A DNA stretch of 62,319 bases from Bacteroidota bacterium. Lineage in GTDB: Bacteria; Bacteroidota; Bacteroidia; 2-12-FULL-35-15. How positions within the stretch are numbered: the first letter of the stretch is position 1; every line of letters starts with the position of its first letter. Of the stretch, positions 7,425-14,968 are shown in pieces. The stretch spans positions 1 through 62,319 of the forward strand of contig CANIQT010000023.1 of the NCBI GenBank assembly GCA_947469885.1, in the 5' to 3' direction. The translations under genes were made by a program, and so were the position numbers. Under the pieces are notes generated by a model. That model was given only the letters and a program-made list of their open reading frames with translations. It searched no databases and had not been told where the DNA came from.

Positions 7425-10400
7425 TTGTTGTTAGCCTTCATTCTTATTCAAATAAAGGCTGTTCAGACCTACCTAGGGCACGAAGCTGCTATTTTTCTTT
7501 CTTCCAAATTAAACACAAGAGTTGAAATTGGGAGTGTGGATATTGAGTTTTTTAAAAAGATAGTATTGCAGGAAGTATATATAGAAGACCTGCACATGGA
7601 TACCTTATTATATGCTAAAAAACTTAAAATAGGGTTTAATCAAATAAATTTTAAGGAACACAAACTTCATATTTCGGATGTAATTTTATTAAACAGCAAT
7701 TCCAAAATAATAAAATACAAAGCTGATGACGATTTTAATTTTCAATTTATTATAGATGCATTTAAAGCAACCGACACCACCCAAACCCATTCCGCCCCAT
7801 GGGATATTCAGTTTGGAGGAATAACATTTATAAATTCGGCTTTTGTTTACCGTAGCGAGCACGACACCTTAATTACTTCGGGTGTAAATTATTTTGATGT
7901 TGGAACAAAAAACATCAATGCTCAATTAAGTGATATTCGTTTCGAAAAAGATACCATCCACTCTACTATTGATTATTTATCGGCAATTGAAAAATCCGGC
8001 TTCATACTTCAAAACATGAGTAGTTATGTAAAAATAAGTCCTGTGGGAATTAAGTTGGATGAACTAAAAATAAAAACACCAGAAAGTAACATTACTACCG
8101 ATTTAACCTTTAAATATGAGCATTACAGAGATTTTAAAGATTATGTAAACAAAGTATATATGCAATCCAATTTCGATCATTCGCAATTAGCAATGAGCGA
8201 TGTGGCTTATTTTGCACCTGCATTAAAAGGCATTTATAAAAATCTTATTGTATCAGGAAAAGTAAGTGGCACGGTTAGCGATTTGCGAGGAAAAGACATG
8301 GACATTTTTCTTGGTGGCTTTACTCGATTTAGTGGAGATGTGGTGTTAACAGGCTTGCCCCACATTGATGAAACGCTGATTTATTTAAACGTAAAAAATT
8401 TGAGTACCAATTATGGTGACCTCAAAACCATTCCTATACCCCCTTTCGCTGAACATGGAACTTTAAATGTTCCAATTGAATTGGCAAAGTTGGGCAACAT
8501 GAAATTTAAAGGAACATTTACAGGACTTTATAACGACTTTTACGCTTATGGAAATTTTACCTCGGCTCTCGGAAACTTGTCATCCGACCTTGCCGTTCGG
8601 CATGATGTGGCAAAGAAAAAAGAATTTTATAAAGGAAAATTAAAATCCACTTCTTTTGATTTTGGAAAGTTTTTTGGTGTAAACAAACTCGGAACAGTAA
8701 CCATGGATGTGGATGTAGATGGCTCCGGACTTACATTAGGCGATGTGGCTGCTAATTTAAAAGGAACAATAAACAGCGTTCAGATAAATAATTACAACTA
8801 TCAAAACATTGCTGTGGAAGGAGCTATAGCTAATAAAATTTTTAAAGGAAAATTTAAGGTAGCCGATGATAATATTGATTTAGATTTTATTGGAAGTGTT
8901 GATTTTACTAACAAACTACCTCATTTGGATTTTGTGGCTACAGTAAACAAATCTGATTTGGCAGCATTAAATATTATTAATTCAACCAAAAAACATTATT
9001 TATCCACTCAAGTAATAGTTGACGTTACAGGAAATAATATTGACAATTTAATTGGCCAAATTAATTTTGACAATACTATTTATCAAAAGGAAAACGAAAT
9101 TTATAAAATGTCGGTTTTTAATTTGGTAACACAAGAAGAGAATGGAGTAAAATCAATAAAACTGAATTCAGATTTTCTGGATGCAAAAATTAACGGTACA
9201 TTTAAAATATTGGATATGCCATTGTCTATAGAGAAGTTATTGAGTAATTACCTTCCCTCCTATTTCAGAAATACGATGTATGCCAAAACTATCACACCTC
9301 AAAATTTTGATTATAGCTTTTTGTTCAAAAAAACAGATGCCGTAACTCGCTTATTTGCTCCTGATATAAAAATAGCCCCCCAAACACAATTGAAGGGAAG
9401 CTTTAATTCGGCAAAAAACAACCTGGTACTGAAAGGCAATTCGGACATACTAATGATGAAAGGATACGAAATAAGAAACTGGTATGTGGATTTAAAAACG
9501 AATGGGTTGATGGATTTTAATTCGGGTTGCAGTCGCCTTTATACATCTGATAGCAGCTGGCTAACCGATTTCAATATTGCCACAAACACTCATTCCGACA
9601 CGGTAAATCTTGCCATTAATTGGGACAATAAAACACAAAATCTATACAAGGGAAATATAAATTCGTTTTTATACATAGCGCCTAACAAAGTGTTGAAATT
9701 TAAGATTCTCCCTTCTGAATTTGTGATTTCTGATTCTGCTTGGACTATAAATAAAGATAATTTGGTAGAAATAGATTCGAGCCATATTACTGTTAATTCA
9801 GTAACTTTTGAACATAACAATCAATCGTTTGCATTGTCAGGTATTGTTTCGCAAAACAAAACAGATGAGTTGAAATTACTACTCACCAATTTTAATCTTG
9901 CCAATCTTAATTTGTTTACAAAAAACAAAGGGCTAACACTAAAAGGCACTGTTGATGGTGTATCTAAAATCACTGATTTTTATCACGGGCTCATATTTAC
10001 CAGCGACAACACATTTACATCTGTATTTATAAATAATAATGAATTAGGAAATGGAACGGTGAAAACCCTTTGGGATAATGCTGCTGAAGCATTAAAATTA
10101 AATGGTTCTTTTACTTTCGGATTAGTTCCCAATCTGGTTTTTTCAGGATATTATTATCCTAAAAAAAATGATAACAACATTGACTTGGATATAAACATGG
10201 AAGCATTGCGAATGGAGTTATTTGAGCCGTTTGTAAAAAAATATTGTTCTCGCTTTGGTGGTTTTTTTGCAGGAAATATAAATGTAAAAGGATCGCTTAA
10301 AAAACCGGAACTAAACGGTAGTGTAACTGTAAATGCAAAAAACATTACCGTAAGTTATTTGAATACGTCATACAAATTTAATCACATCATCACGGTTAAA

Positions 10401-11843
10401 AACAATTCGTTTGGTGTAGAAAACATGCCTGTGTATGACGAAAATGGTAATAAAGCCATTTGCAGAGGAAAATTATATCACGATAATTTCAAAAACTTTC
10501 AGCTCGATTTTGATATTCAACCAACCAAATTTATGTGCCTCAATACCACCGAAGCCGATAACAATATGTATTATGGCAGGGCTTATGTTACTGGAGTTAT
10601 AAACATATTTGGCTACATTGATAATATAAGAATAGATGCCAACGTTAAAACTGAAAAAATAACGCAAAGCGATAGGGTAGTTAAAAATAATTTATTTCTT
10701 AAAACAGAGCTAACCAAAATATACATTCCACTTTCGAGAAGTTCGGAAGTGAGCGAAAATAATTTTATTACGTATGTAAGAAAAGACAGCACCATTAAAC
10801 TAAAAGATGATTACAAAGTAAAATTGGGAGGATTAACCTTGAACTTCGATTTAGATGTAACTCCTGATGCCGAAGTGCAGTTAATATTTGACCAAACGGT
10901 GGGAGATATTATTAAAGCTCGTGGTACGGGAGCTATTAGTTTGAATATAAGCTCGAAAGGAGATTTTAAAATGTTTGGGGATTTTGTGGTGGATAACGGT
11001 GATTATTTATTCACACTTCAAAATATTATCAATAAACGTTTTGAATTGGAAAAAGGTGGAATAATTAGATGGAGCGGTGCACCTCTGAAAGCGGATATGA
11101 ACCTTTCGGCCATATACAGAGCACGGGCTTCGCTCAAACCTTTTTTCCCGGAAGACTCAACAAGTAATATGAAAAAACGTTTTCCTGTTGATTTGAAATT
11201 ATTGATGACCGGTGATTTGCAATCGCCCGAAATTAATTTTGATATCGGTTTGCCCACTGCAGATGCCGACAAACGTCAAACAGTGCTGAGTTACATTAAC
11301 ACCGATGCAGAACGAAACCGACAAGTGTTTTCGTTGTTGATTTTGAATAGTTTTGTAACCCCTTACCAGCTTACTAACACAGGTACCGGACCAACTGTGG
11401 GTTCGGCAGCAGGTGCAAACAGCAGTGAACTATTATCGAACCAACTGAGCAATATGCTTAGCAAAGTAAGTAAAGATTTTGATGTGGGTATTAATTACCG
11501 ACCGGGAGATGCGATTAGTAAAGAGGAGCTTGGACTGGCACTTTCTACCCAATTGTTTGACGATAAACTTACGATTGATGGAAATGTGAGCAATAGCCAA
11601 AATACCAACAATATTATTGGTGATGTAAACATTGAATATAAACTAACTGACGATGGAAAAGTGAGAGTGAAGGCTTTTAATAAAGCCAATGACAACTTGG
11701 GCAGCCAATACACATCTGGACCTTATACCCAAGGTGTGGGGATTTTTTATAGGGAAGAATTTGATTTTATTGGAGATTTGTTTTTGAGGTATTTGAATGC
11801 GGTGAAACCTAAAAAGAAAAAAACGGAAGAAGAGAAAAAATGA
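7425..11843 (+). CDS. TamB-like translocation/assembly module protein (DUF490 C-terminus)
   Basis: A 1472-residue inner-membrane-anchored protein that spans the periplasm; TamB family proteins act in outer-membrane protein assembly and lipid transport between membranes. Most of the length is repeating beta-strand segments of AsmA/TamB type, and the last ~350 residues (from about VTPDAEVQLIFDQTVGDIIKARG) match the DUF490 domain. The N-terminal anchor is the puzzle: the reading frame is open from 7359 and the hydrophobic helix clearly begins near 7371 (KKLGKILFRIF), but no ATG, GTG or TTG occurs before the TTG at 7425, which would cut the helix in half. An ATT start at 7371 would give a normal anchor. 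The gene is divergent from tsaD and ends at a bidirectional terminator. Confidence 0.85.
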   Translation: MLLAFILIQIKAVQTYLGHEAAIFLSSKLNTRVEIGSVDIEFFKKIVLQEVYIEDLHMDTLLYAKKLKIGFNQINFKEHKLHISDVILLNSNSKIIKYKADDDFNFQFIIDAFKATDTTQTHSAPWDIQFGGITFINSAFVYRSEHDTLITSGVNYFDVGTKNINAQLSDIRFEKDTIHSTIDYLSAIEKSGFILQNMSSYVKISPVGIKLDELKIKTPESNITTDLTFKYEHYRDFKDYVNKVYMQSNFDHSQLAMSDVAYFAPALKGIYKNLIVSGKVSGTVSDLRGKDMDIFLGGFTRFSGDVVLTGLPHIDETLIYLNVKNLSTNYGDLKTIPIPPFAEHGTLNVPIELAKLGNMKFKGTFTGLYNDFYAYGNFTSALGNLSSDLAVRHDVAKKKEFYKGKLKSTSFDFGKFFGVNKLGTVTMDVDVDGSGLTLGDVAANLKGTINSVQINNYNYQNIAVEGAIANKIFKGKFKVADDNIDLDFIGSVDFTNKLPHLDFVATVNKSDLAALNIINSTKKHYLSTQVIVDVTGNNIDNLIGQINFDNTIYQKENEIYKMSVFNLVTQEENGVKSIKLNSDFLDAKINGTFKILDMPLSIEKLLSNYLPSYFRNTMYAKTITPQNFDYSFLFKKTDAVTRLFAPDIKIAPQTQLKGSFNSAKNNLVLKGNSDILMMKGYEIRNWYVDLKTNGLMDFNSGCSRLYTSDSSWLTDFNIATNTHSDTVNLAINWDNKTQNLYKGNINSFLYIAPNKVLKFKILPSEFVISDSAWTINKDNLVEIDSSHITVNSVTFEHNNQSFALSGIVSQNKTDELKLLLTNFNLANLNLFTKNKGLTLKGTVDGVSKITDFYHGLIFTSDNTFTSVFINNNELGNGTVKTLWDNAAEALKLNGSFTFGLVPNLVFSGYYYPKKNDNNIDLDINMEALRMELFEPFVKKYCSRFGGFFAGNINVKGSLKKPELNGSVTVNAKNITVSYLNTSYKFNHIITVKNNSFGVENMPVYDENGNKAICRGKLYHDNFKNFQLDFDIQPTKFMCLNTTEADNNMYYGRAYVTGVINIFGYIDNIRIDANVKTEKITQSDRVVKNNLFLKTELTKIYIPLSRSSEVSENNFITYVRKDSTIKLKDDYKVKLGGLTLNFDLDVTPDAEVQLIFDQTVGDIIKARGTGAISLNISSKGDFKMFGDFVVDNGDYLFTLQNIINKRFELEKGGIIRWSGAPLKADMNLSAIYRARASLKPFFPEDSTSNMKKRFPVDLKLLMTGDLQSPEINFDIGLPTADADKRQTVLSYINTDAERNRQVFSLLILNSFVTPYQLTNTGTGPTVGSAAGANSSELLSNQLSNMLSKVSKDFDVGINYRPGDAISKEELGLALSTQLFDDKLTIDGNVSNSQNTNNIIGDVNIEYKLTDDGKVRVKAFNKANDNLGSQYTSGPYTQGVGIFYREEFDFIGDLFLRYLNAVKPKKKKTEEEKK

Positions 11844-11857
11844 ATTTTTATTTGAAC

Positions 11858-11897
11858 AAAAAAATCCCTCCTGAAACCAATCGGGAGGGATTTTTGT
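11858..11897. terminator. Bidirectional intrinsic terminator
   Basis: A-run, ATCCCTCCTGA, 6-nt loop, TCGGGAGGGAT, then T-run. It lies between the convergent tamB-like gene and the THX gene. Confidence 0.88.
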
Positions 11898-11910
11898 TTT
11901 TCGAAAAAAA

Positions 11911-12099
11911 TTATTCTGCTTTTTTAGCTGCCTTTTTAGCTGCCTTTTTAGCTGCCTTTTTAGGAGCTGCTACTTTTGCTACTTTTTCTTTTGCAGGTTT
12001 AGCTACAGCTTTTCCGGTTGATTTTTTTCGTGGGCGAGTAACTCCGTGCGAGCCCATTGTTATTTTACCTCTTCTTGTTTTTTTATCACCTTTTCCCAT
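11911..12099 (-). CDS. 30S ribosomal protein THX with lysine/alanine tail
   Basis: The first ~30 residues, MGKGDKKTRRGKI followed by GSHGVTRPRKK, are the signature of ribosomal protein THX (bacterial Thx / bS22-like), a tiny basic protein that sits in the head of the small subunit. The family core is about 26-30 residues; here the product is 62 residues because it carries a tail rich in Lys, Ala and Pro that ends in four near-perfect KKAA repeats, resembling histone H1-type tails. The tail DNA is a tandem repeat of a 12-nt unit (TTTTTAGCTGCC on the plus strand), so its length could vary by slippage. Short minus-strand gene, upstream of a shared terminator. Confidence 0.85.
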   Translation of the reverse strand: MGKGDKKTRRGKITMGSHGVTRPRKKSTGKAVAKPAKEKVAKVAAPKKAAKKAAKKAAKKAE

Positions 12100-12187
12100 A
12101 ATTTGTTTTTATTTTTATTAGTTAATTTGGACTGCAAACGTACACTTAATTTCAATACTAACAAAACTTAAAACAAACTACTAACAA

Positions 12188-12865
12188 CTAGCTATTTCTT
12201 TTCTCCCAATAATCTTTTTCTATCATTTCTACTTTTCGGATGCTCTTGCGCAACCATCTTAATAATAATTCCTGCTTTTCTTCTTCGTTCAGATGCCAGA
12301 TTACATTGGACTTATGAAGCTTTTCGGTAAGCGAGCGTAAACACAACGCAGCTGAAACAGAAATATTAAAACTTTCGGTGAATCCGTACATGGGAATTTT
12401 TACGAGTTCATCGGCTTGTTGCAAAACGGTTTCGGAAATGCCGGTGAGTTCTGTTCCAAAAAATAAGGCGAGGGGTTGGTCAATGGGCAAATCGTCAATG
12501 CTGCAGCTGTTTTCGTTGGGCGATGTGGCGATGATGCGATAGCCTTTTTGTTTTAGCTGTGTGACACAGGTTAAGGTGTTGTCTTCTTGGTTTCGGTATT
12601 TATGAAGGTTGAGCCATTTGGGGGAGCCCATGGCTATGTCTTTGTTGACAGTGTAAGCGTGTTTGTTTTCGATGATGTGGATGTCTTGTATTCCAAAAAT
12701 ATCGCAACTACGGAGAACTGCGGATGCGTTGTGGGGTTGATAGAGGTCTTCGAGAACGATGGTGATGTGGCGGGTTCGGTATTTTAGAACTTCATCAAAT
12801 TTTGCTCTTCGGGTTTCTGAAATAAAGCCGGAGAGGTAGTTTATCATTTCTGCTGTTGGGTTCAT
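12188..12865 (-). CDS. trmH: TrmH-type tRNA (Gm18) 2'-O-methyltransferase
   Basis: A SPOUT-fold, SAM-dependent ribose methyltransferase that most likely methylates G18 in the D-loop of tRNAs. Family motifs are visible: motif 1 around YQPHNASAVLRSCDIFGI with the catalytic Arg, motif 2 LALFFGTELTGIS, and motif 3 IPMYGFTESFNISVSAALCL, which forms the trefoil knot. The extended C-terminus (WLRKSIRKVEMIEKDY) is typical of TrmH rather than shorter SpoU proteins. The start was placed at the ATG giving MNPTAEM; an upstream in-frame ATG at 12913 adds 16 unconserved residues. It is followed upstream by short-word repeats and the terminator of the kelch gene, so it is probably transcribed alone. Confidence 0.88.
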   Translation of the reverse strand: MNPTAEMINYLSGFISETRRAKFDEVLKYRTRHITIVLEDLYQPHNASAVLRSCDIFGIQDIHIIENKHAYTVNKDIAMGSPKWLNLHKYRNQEDNTLTCVTQLKQKGYRIIATSPNENSCSIDDLPIDQPLALFFGTELTGISETVLQQADELVKIPMYGFTESFNISVSAALCLRSLTEKLHKSNVIWHLNEEEKQELLLRWLRKSIRKVEMIEKDYWEKRNS

Positions 12866-12905
12866 CTTTTTTTGTTTTGGGGGCAAATTTATGGTTTTAA
12901 ATGTT

Positions 12906-12966
12906 TGGTTCATTAGTCATTGGTTTATTAGGCATTGGTCATTGGTTTATTGGTTCATTAGTTTAT
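12906..12966. repeat. Short-word repeat CATTGGTTTATT / CATTAGTC
   Basis: Repeated words CATTGGT, TTATTGG and CATTAGT fill this spacer. The same words occur at the 3' end of folK (27558-27590) and at 33321-33338. Confidence 0.7.
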
Positions 12967-12972
12967 AGTTCA

Positions 12973-13010
12973 AAAAAAATCCTGCTCGTTTGATGAGCAG
13001 GATTTTATTC
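12973..13010. terminator. Intrinsic terminator downstream of the kelch gene
   Basis: ATCCTGCTC, loop, GAGCAGGAT with A-run on the left and T-run on the right; on the minus strand the T-run follows the stem after the kelch gene stop. Confidence 0.85.
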
Positions 13011-13031
13011 ATTCTTAATTCCTAATTCCAC

Positions 13032-14789
13032 CTATTCCTTCACAAACTTCTTTCTTAGAACACCTTTCTCACTTTGCACCTCCACAAAATAAACTCCTTT
13101 TGCAAAACTACTAATATCTACTTTTGTTTGCTGTTTATTACTTGTTGTTTCAAAAACCATTTCTCCAACAATATTATATATTTTCACTTCTTTCATTCCT
13201 AATTCATAATTCGTAATTCTTATTTCATTTTTTGCTGGATTAGGAAAAACAGAAACTTCTATTTCATCCGCCAAAGGCGAAGAATGAATACCAATATCAA
13301 TGCAGGGAGTAAAAGCAACCGAATCGGAAGCAATGCCATTAACGACCACCTGTAACCAATAATTAGCAGAGGGAAGATTGATAGGCAACGAAAACTGAGT
13401 GGTGTCGGGCAATGCGCCTGTTTGCACTCCTGTGCGGTTCCAATTATAGGTTCGGGCGTAATACACATTGGTGCCATTGGTAAGCCTTACTAGTGGATAG
13501 TTAGTGTCCATCTGCCAGTCGTCACCATAAGCAGCACCTGCAGAAATGCCATTAAAATTAATACCTGCCATGGTATAGTTGCAATTGGAATCGCTCCAAA
13601 TGCTGTCTATCACCGGCTTTCCGGCAACAAGAGGCGCGCCCGAAGGAGAATACACATAATATTTAATTGATTCCATATCGCCATACAAAACGTTGCCATC
13701 GGGCAATTGAAGCATATTGGTATAATAACAAGGCTGGCTTAAGGTGTCCAAACCATTGTGAGCAGTAATTTGAGTAAACGAATTGGAAACATAATCATAT
13801 TCATAAAACCATGTTGGCGGGTCGAAAATTTGCGAAAAAGAAACGGGTGCATTGCCAACGGCACAAAGTATTTTACCATTCACCATCATTGCAGCAGCGG
13901 CATCCACAGCACCATGATTGTTCGGAATATCAGGTCCAGCAACCCACGAACCCATTGCAGTGGACCCCGAAGGTGTGTAAATAGCAGTATGGTTGGTGGC
14001 TCCAATAAAAAAACCTCGCCCATCGGGCAACAACAATGCAGCACCAGTTTCGGAACCAAAAGGGTCGTAAAGCTGCACGGGCAACTGAGCATCCATTATC
14101 CATTGGTTGAGTGAAGGAATGTATCGTTCGGAATTTATTGAACCCACATCTACCATTACTATACTTTCGTCAGGCAGTTTGAGCCACGAAGTTTCGTTAT
14201 GGCTGCCAAGGCAGGTGGCAGCGGGAGTCCATGTGTTTTGTAAGGGATTGTAAATAGTAGTATTATGACTTCCACCACCAACAATGGCAGTTAGCACTGT
14301 TCCATCGGGCAACATTTGCGAGCCAGCATCGCCAAGCGATGCACCTGGAGGCGGAGTCATAGCCCAAGTATCCGTCAGGGGATTATACACTTCCGCCTGA
14401 TTAACTCCAGAGCCATATTCGCCACCGGCAACCAATACTCTGCCATCTTTCAATACCTGAGAAGCAAAATACAATCGCGAATCGTGCATTGCTGAAATGG
14501 AGCTCCAAGTGCCGTTTACATAACTTCCATGAACATCGGGAGTAAGTTTGTTCCATGTACTACCAATGCTATCAACACCGCCAAGGTATGATTTTGCAAT
14601 CACTGTTCCGTCTGTCAACAACAACATTACCCCACCACAAGTATCAGGGGCAGTGTTGGCAAGTGGTGTCCAAGTGCCTTGTGCGTTTATTTTATTTATT
14701 GGAAAAATAAAAAATAATGAACAAATAATAAAAATCAAAAAACTTTTTTTGCTGATGAAATAAAATGAAGAAGTATAAAATGATTGCAT
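13032..14789 (-). CDS. Secreted kelch-repeat protein with T9SS type A sorting domain
   Basis: The 585-residue product has an N-terminal hydrophobic export segment (SFLIFIICSLFFIFPI, ending INAQ) and then five to seven kelch-like beta-propeller blades; repeated features are LxDGxVLVAGG, AEVYNPLTDTW, GGGSHNTTIYNPLQNTW, and LPDGRGFFIG. This is the fold of galactose oxidase-like propellers, but the copper ligands cannot be confirmed, so no enzyme activity is claimed. A type A sorting domain ends the protein (VFPNPAKNEIRI ... GVYFVEVQSEKG ... FVKE). Within it, EIRITNYEL is encoded by a short-word repeat and NKQQTK by another. The product is probably secreted or anchored on the cell surface through T9SS. 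It has its own promoter and terminator. Confidence 0.85.
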   Translation of the reverse strand: MQSFYTSSFYFISKKSFLIFIICSLFFIFPINKINAQGTWTPLANTAPDTCGGVMLLLTDGTVIAKSYLGGVDSIGSTWNKLTPDVHGSYVNGTWSSISAMHDSRLYFASQVLKDGRVLVAGGEYGSGVNQAEVYNPLTDTWAMTPPPGASLGDAGSQMLPDGTVLTAIVGGGSHNTTIYNPLQNTWTPAATCLGSHNETSWLKLPDESIVMVDVGSINSERYIPSLNQWIMDAQLPVQLYDPFGSETGAALLLPDGRGFFIGATNHTAIYTPSGSTAMGSWVAGPDIPNNHGAVDAAAAMMVNGKILCAVGNAPVSFSQIFDPPTWFYEYDYVSNSFTQITAHNGLDTLSQPCYYTNMLQLPDGNVLYGDMESIKYYVYSPSGAPLVAGKPVIDSIWSDSNCNYTMAGINFNGISAGAAYGDDWQMDTNYPLVRLTNGTNVYYARTYNWNRTGVQTGALPDTTQFSLPINLPSANYWLQVVVNGIASDSVAFTPCIDIGIHSSPLADEIEVSVFPNPAKNEIRITNYELGMKEVKIYNIVGEMVFETTSNKQQTKVDISSFAKGVYFVEVQSEKGVLRKKFVKE

Positions 14790-14820
14790 AGTGTAAGATT
14801 AAATAAGTGAAATTAATTTT

Positions 14821-14828
14821 CAAATGTA
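14821..14828 (-). promoter_or_regulatory. -7 element TACATTTG for the kelch gene
   Basis: A perfect TAnnTTTG match on the minus strand about 30 nt before the ATG at 14789. No good -33 element is seen. Confidence 0.55.
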
Positions 14829-14908
14829 TGAATTTAATCAGTGAGAGCTAACGAATTTGAAATTCTATTAAGAAGGCAGTATTGAAAACTTTTTTAGTAA
14901 AGAACGTT

Positions 14909-14935
14909 TTGGTTCGATTAAATAAATTAATTTAG
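14909..14935 (+). promoter_or_regulatory. Candidate promoter for the collagen-like gene
   Basis: TTG at 14909 and TAATTTAG at 14928 are separated by 16 nt; the -7 element has one mismatch to TAnnTTTG. The ATG follows after ~33 nt. Confidence 0.4.
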
Positions 14936-14968
14936 CATCCAAATATTTAATCAAAAAAAACATCAACT

